10,511 bases of DNA from Coriobacteriales bacterium (GTDB lineage Bacteria > Actinomycetota > Coriobacteriia > Coriobacteriales > UBA8131). Position 1 is the first letter of the stretch, and every line of letters begins with the position of its first letter. This document shows, one piece after another, positions 6,862 to 10,511 of the stretch. Location: positions 1-10,511 of the forward strand of contig JAIRTN010000031.1 in assembly GCA_031254905.1 (NCBI GenBank). Reading direction: 5' to 3'. The notes beneath the pieces were generated by a model. The model saw nothing but the letters and a program-made list of their open reading frames with translations, made no database searches and was not told where the DNA came from. Position numbers and translations under genes: made by a program.

Positions 6862-8268
6862 ATGGATGAAAATACCAATGCACCGGAAACCAGCTCTTTT
6901 GACTCCGAAGGGTCTATTCTCAGACCCGAGTTCGGCGATGCGGACTCACCGGTAACTCCTGTAAGCGAGTCGATGAACCCCAAGCCCATGAGTTTTACTC
7001 AGAGCCTGTGGCCAAACGCCGACTTGGTAACGCCCGCGCCCATGAGCGCACCGCCGCTTAAGGCCGACGCGCCCGCGGCTCCTGCGCCACCCGCGCCCCC
7101 CAGCGTGGTTCCGGGGCATATCCCTGCCTCCTCGCTTATCGACCCTCCGCCCATACAAACCAACGCCGACGACACCGGCGCTCAGACGCCGGTTCTCAAA
7201 GACCAGCCGGCGCCCGACCCGCGTACCCGCATCACGGACCTCGGAGACAACGGCACGGCGAAGCCCTCTCCTAACGAGGGACGCGCGGCCGACGAGACCA
7301 CCCGCACCAGCGCGCCCGCGCAGCGCCCGGTGTTTACGCAGATTGAAATGCTGGAGGAAAGCGCGAAGGCAAAGAGAGAGCAGAAGGAGGCCGCAGCGGC
7401 CGCGGCGACAGCAGCAGCAGCCGCTGAACCCGCGGAGCCCCTCAAGCAGGCGGTACCCCTCTCCGGCATCGAAACCTCATTCCAGCGGGCGGACAGAGCA
7501 TTTGCCGCCCCCGACGAGCCAACCGCAACAACCGCACCAACCGCGGCAGCGGCAACCACTCCCACTCCCACCCCCGCCGCAGCAGCAGCCGCACCCGAGC
7601 CCGCCGAGCCGCTCATCGCAGCCGCCCCGCTCACCGTCGAGCCCGAATCCCCCGTGGCCGTCGCCATCGACGAGGAGGCCGCAGCGGCCGTAGAAAAAGC
7701 ACGGGCGGAGCAGCTTGCGCTCGCCTCGTCCGACCGTCTTTCCGCGGAGGCCGCGGGCGGACGGGAAGGGGCAACCTTCGTTACGGGCGAGCCGATAGAG
7801 GTTGAGGAAGAACCCGTTGAGAAGGGCATCTCCGTCATCACGCGCGAGGCAACGGTTCTCGGCGACATCATCACGGAGGGCCATATCGACATCGTCGGTC
7901 GCGTCAAGGGCAACATCGATGCCAAGGGCGACGTGGCCATACACGGAATCGTCCGCGGCGACATCGATGGCTCAAAAATCGGCCTGTACAGTTGTCGGGT
8001 CAAAGGCAATCTCAACGCCGGCCTTGGCGTCATCGTCGATGACACTTCGATTATCGGCGGCGACGTAAAGACCAAAAATATCATCTTCGATGGCAAGGTC
8101 AAAGGTAACATCGACGCGGATAACGTCGTCGTGTTAAGAAGCCACTCCTACTGTCTTGGCGACGTGTCGGCCGCGTCCTTGGCGGTCGAGCCGGGAGCAA
8201 TTCTTAACGGCAAGGTCAGAACCCTTGTTGACGGAGACCTCGAAGCGCCATTCGAGGAAGTAATGTAG
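6862..8268 (+). CDS. Bactofilin (polymer-forming cytoskeletal protein) with long disordered N-terminal tail
   Basis: Bactofilins self-assemble without nucleotide into filaments through a right-handed beta-helix and scaffold wall enzymes or polarity proteins. In this 468-residue product the bactofilin domain occupies about 323-456. It shows the short-period hydrophobic/Gly pattern (VLGDI, IVGRVKGNI, IHGIVRGDI, IIGGDVKTKNI, FDGKVKGNI) and ends with the typical AVEPGAILNGKV (441-452). The preceding 320 residues are Pro/Ala/Glu/Thr-rich and probably disordered, with one likely helix near 159-188 and a repeated motif EPAEPLKQAVPL (189-200) / EPAEPLIAAAPL (246-257). Most bactofilins are about 100-200 residues with short tails, so the tail is unusual. 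The ATG has AGGA (6851-6854) seven bases upstream. The EP-rich gene follows 30 bases later, in the same frame, suggesting an operon. There is no signal peptide or membrane segment, so it is presumably cytoplasmic, possibly membrane-associated. Confidence 0.92.
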   Translation: MDENTNAPETSSFDSEGSILRPEFGDADSPVTPVSESMNPKPMSFTQSLWPNADLVTPAPMSAPPLKADAPAAPAPPAPPSVVPGHIPASSLIDPPPIQTNADDTGAQTPVLKDQPAPDPRTRITDLGDNGTAKPSPNEGRAADETTRTSAPAQRPVFTQIEMLEESAKAKREQKEAAAAAATAAAAAEPAEPLKQAVPLSGIETSFQRADRAFAAPDEPTATTAPTAAAATTPTPTPAAAAAAPEPAEPLIAAAPLTVEPESPVAVAIDEEAAAAVEKARAEQLALASSDRLSAEAAGGREGATFVTGEPIEVEEEPVEKGISVITREATVLGDIITEGHIDIVGRVKGNIDAKGDVAIHGIVRGDIDGSKIGLYSCRVKGNLNAGLGVIVDDTSIIGGDVKTKNIIFDGKVKGNIDADNVVVLRSHSYCLGDVSAASLAVEPGAILNGKVRTLVDGDLEAPFEEVM

Positions 8269-8284
8269 GCAGGCTCTCACCCAG

Positions 8285-8301
8285 AGAAGGTCGTTTTTGT
8301 G
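8285..8301 (+). promoter_or_regulatory. Ribosome binding site deciding a GTG start
   Basis: AGAAGG (8285-8290) lies eight bases before GTG at 8299-8301. The first in-frame ATG is not until 8452, well inside a segment that looks like ordinary protein, so the GTG is the better start. The site lies in the 30-base gap after the bactofilin stop, supporting translational coupling within one mRNA. Confidence 0.7.
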
Positions 8302-10511
8302 GCGGAACCAAATACTGTCGATACTCCGGGTCACGATAATCTAACTTCCGGTCTATTCGGTTCGGATGTGTTCTCTTTCGATGCCTTTGAGAACGCGGAC
8401 GAAAACGTCCAGTCGAGCATTTCCAGCCTCTTAACCAGCTTTGAATCCAACATGACTCTGGACATCTCCGACCAATCCGCCGTCGTTCAACCGCCGTCGC
8501 CCCGCCCGCGCCAGACCACCTCGCCACAGCCACAACCCTTCACCATGCCGGTAACGCGCCCCGTGCCGGTGGTAATCGCCGGCTCAAACGGCCGCACAAG
8601 CAAACCTTCCCGGCCCTCCCGCCCCACCCAACCAACCATCGGGCTCGAACGCGTGCTGGCCGAGGCCGTCATCCCCCAAACGCAGGGCTCCTCGCCCATC
8701 ATCTACCCCGAACTCACTCCCCAGCAGCCAATCGCGGCCCCCATCCCCGAGCCCATGCTCCGGCCCCAACCGGCGGCCCCGCCCACCATAATCCCCGAAC
8801 TCAAAGAGTTCAGCGAGGCGCAGCCAGAACCACCCGCACAGGAAGAATCTGAATATAGGGAGCCGGACGAGTCCGCCGAGCCTCAAGAATCTCCCACCTC
8901 CGAACCCGAACCTGAGCCTGCTCCCGAACCTACTCCGGAACCCGAACCTGAACCAGAGCCTGAAGTCGAGGTCGAATCCGAACCTGAGGCCGAGGCCGAG
9001 CCGGAAGTCGAGGTCGAGCCTGAGCAAGAAACCGAGGCCGAAGCCGAACCGGAGCCGGAACCTATTCCCGAGCCAGAACCGGAAGTCGAAGCCGAACCCG
9101 CTCCCAAACCCGAAGCCTCGCCGTCGACGCCGAAGGCGCCACGACCCCCCGGATGGCCCGACCCCCTCGGAAGTTTTGTGCCTGCGGCCATACCTGCCTC
9201 TGAATACTTGGCGATGCCGGAACCTGAGCCAAAACCCAAGGTCGAGCCGGAACCTGAGCCAGAGCCGGAACCAGAGGTCGAAGTCGAAGTTGAACCGGAA
9301 CCTGCTCCCGAACCGGAAGTTGAACCTGAACCAGAGGCCGAACCCGAGGCGGAACCTGAAGTCGAGGCTGAGCCGGAGCCGGAAACGATTCCCGAACCAG
9401 AACCAGAGGTTGAGCCAGAACCGGAATCTGAAAGCGAACCTGAACCTACTCCTAAGCCGGAACCGGAACCCGAGGTCGAGCCCGAACCCGAGGCAGCGGC
9501 TGAACCGGAACCCGAGGTCGAGCCGGAGCCTGAAGTTGAGCCAGAAGCCGAACCGGAGCCGGAACCTGAGCCTTTGCCGCCGCCGCCCGATCTGACGCCG
9601 CCCCAGATACCAAGCACCACCATCTCACTTTCCTCATTGCCGGCACCCACAGGAAGCCCGATTTCGACGGCGGAATCCCTGATGGCTCCCACGGAAGCGC
9701 CCGAAGGCGCTCCCCCACCCATCGCGGCACCCGAGGCGGAATCAAAGACCGCTTCGCCCCCGTCCTCATCCCCCTTAATTACTGCGCCAAAGGCGATGCC
9801 CGAGTTGCCCTCCGAGCCGGAACTCAGCCCGATGCCGGCCCCCGAACCCCTTGCGGTTTCCTTGAGCGAACCCACGGACGAACCCCTGCCCGTTGCGGCC
9901 CCCGTAACGCCACCGACGAGGGCAATCGTCGAGCCCGTCGCGGCACCGATGCCAAAACCGGCGCCGCTGCCCACGGCTGTCGCGGAACCCGAACCTGCCC
10001 CGCGGGCGGAACCTATCTACTTCTCCGCCCCCGAATTTGCCCCCGAAATCGACCTCCTTGAAGGAGTGCCCACGAGCCAGCGAACGGGAAGGCACTGGCG
10101 CGAACTGCAGGAAAGCCCCGACCCTCAGTCGCAGCTTAAACTTGAGTTTGCGTCGTCGAGTGCGCCTGCCCTCGCACCGGCACCCGAGATTACGCCGCTG
10201 GTGGTGACACAGCCCTACTCCTTCCGCTCCTCGGCGCAGGGGGCCTCTGGCGCTGGCTCCAGCGACGATGAGGATGATGCCCCTCCTCTGGTTTCTGCGC
10301 CCGAGCCCATCATCATGCCCGAGCCGGAGCCGGAACCCGAGCCGGAGCCGATACTGGTACCGGCACCGGAGCCTCCTCAAATCGCCCTGTCCGCCGCGGT
10401 GGGCGCGCCTTTGCCCGTCGCCGCTCCGACGCTGCCTCCCGAGCCGGAGCCGGAGCCAGAGCCGGAACCCGAAGAAGACATGCCGCCGGTGGTCGCGCCG
10501 AGTTTTACCTC
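8299..10511 (+). CDS. Large Glu-Pro-repeat acidic protein, unknown function (3' end outside window)
   Basis: I do not recognise a family. The frame is open for 737 codons from GTG to the window edge. Residues 1-55 look like a small helical or binding segment (for example [20 protein letters not shown]). Then comes a Pro-rich linker (about 65-195), a first EP tract (202-272) with [13 protein letters not shown] and EAEAE variants, an island with [10 protein letters not shown] (280-306), and a second EP tract (307-425). A Pro/Ala/Ser region (426-570) leads to a more ordinary island containing EIDLLEGVP and RHWRELQE (571-618), followed by short EP tracts at 672-684 and 714-726. It is strongly acidic. 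No signal peptide, membrane segment or enzyme motif is visible, so a folded domain, if any, may lie beyond the edge. EP tracts recall the stiff spacer of TonB, but there is no TonB-like N-terminal anchor. Position suggests co-transcription with the bactofilin; a scaffold, adaptor or surface-spanning role is speculation. Confidence 0.8.
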   Translation, partial: MAEPNTVDTPGHDNLTSGLFGSDVFSFDAFENADENVQSSISSLLTSFESNMTLDISDQSAVVQPPSPRPRQTTSPQPQPFTMPVTRPVPVVIAGSNGRTSKPSRPSRPTQPTIGLERVLAEAVIPQTQGSSPIIYPELTPQQPIAAPIPEPMLRPQPAAPPTIIPELKEFSEAQPEPPAQEESEYREPDESAEPQESPTSEPEPEPAPEPTPEPEPEPEPEVEVESEPEAEAEPEVEVEPEQETEAEAEPEPEPIPEPEPEVEAEPAPKPEASPSTPKAPRPPGWPDPLGSFVPAAIPASEYLAMPEPEPKPKVEPEPEPEPEPEVEVEVEPEPAPEPEVEPEPEAEPEAEPEVEAEPEPETIPEPEPEVEPEPESESEPEPTPKPEPEPEVEPEPEAAAEPEPEVEPEPEVEPEAEPEPEPEPLPPPPDLTPPQIPSTTISLSSLPAPTGSPISTAESLMAPTEAPEGAPPPIAAPEAESKTASPPSSSPLITAPKAMPELPSEPELSPMPAPEPLAVSLSEPTDEPLPVAAPVTPPTRAIVEPVAAPMPKPAPLPTAVAEPEPAPRAEPIYFSAPEFAPEIDLLEGVPTSQRTGRHWRELQESPDPQSQLKLEFASSSAPALAPAPEITPLVVTQPYSFRSSAQGASGAGSSDDEDDAPPLVSAPEPIIMPEPEPEPEPEPILVPAPEPPQIALSAAVGAPLPVAAPTLPPEPEPEPEPEPEEDMPPVVAPSFT
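8902..9573 (+). repeat. Degenerate Glu-Pro/Glu-Val/Glu-Ala coding repeats
   Basis: Two long tracts (8902-9114 and 9217-9573) are built from a six-base GAR-CCN theme, with CCN sometimes replaced by GTC, GCC or ACN. All four Pro codons and both Glu codons are used, so the DNA is diverged while the dipeptide is kept. A block with core IPEPEPEVE occurs at residues 256-264 and 364-372, 108 residues apart, pointing to an older duplication of a larger segment. Confidence 0.8.

Noticed and set aside
7182..8111. Minus-strand Ser/Ala-rich frame of 309 codons
   Set aside because: It is antisense to the bactofilin, whose beta-helix repeat pattern is unmistakable on the plus strand.
8902..9573. TonB-like protein suggested by EP-repeat tracts
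   Set aside because: No N-terminal membrane anchor and no visible TonB C-terminal domain within the window, and the inferred organism is not an outer-membrane type.
8902..9573. CRISPR-like or minisatellite array
   Set aside because: The period is six bases, continuous and in frame, with no spacers; it is protein-coding repeat.

Overview
The window comes from a GC-rich bacterial chromosome with GC-biased third codon positions and short intergenic gaps. A long-form U32 protein, a Dgt-like HD hydrolase, a class A PBP with a Gly/Thr tail and a bactofilin together suggest Actinomycetota, most likely Coriobacteriia (Eggerthella-like). That placement is inference; no rRNA or marker gene is present. 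I see no mobile elements, tRNA, rRNA or CRISPR array.

Layout. (1) 13-2346, minus: a complete class A penicillin-binding protein (glycosyltransferase plus transpeptidase) with a charged Glu/Lys stretch and a Gly/Thr/Asn-Pro repeat tail. (2) 2347-2459: a divergent intergenic region. (3) 2460-5270, plus: a 936-residue U32 family protein of the long RlhA-like type, probably an RNA-hydroxylation factor rather than a protease, with two Cys clusters and Ala/Thr-rich inserts. (4) 5271-5390: a convergent gap with seven C-runs, which on the minus strand is a strong G-quadruplex motif. (5) 5391-6596, minus: a dGTP triphosphohydrolase-like HD-domain enzyme (dgt). (6) 6597-6861: a divergent regulatory region with a candidate promoter for the plus-strand genes and two inverted repeats. 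(7) 6862-8268, plus: a bactofilin with an unusually long (about 320-residue) disordered N-terminal tail. (8) 8299 to the window end, plus: a very large Glu-Pro-rich protein, open for 737 codons without a stop and cut by the window edge. It starts at a GTG with a good Shine-Dalgarno, only 30 bases after the bactofilin stop and in the same frame.

How the parts relate. The PBP, U32 protein and Dgt are ordinary housekeeping genes for wall synthesis, translation-related modification and nucleotide-pool control. The most interesting part is the right third: a polymer-forming cytoskeletal protein with a long disordered tail, apparently co-transcribed with a giant acidic EP-repeat protein of unknown function. 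A plausible but unproven reading is a bactofilin scaffold plus a disordered spacer or client protein. A theme across the window is low-complexity expansion: four of the five genes carry such segments.
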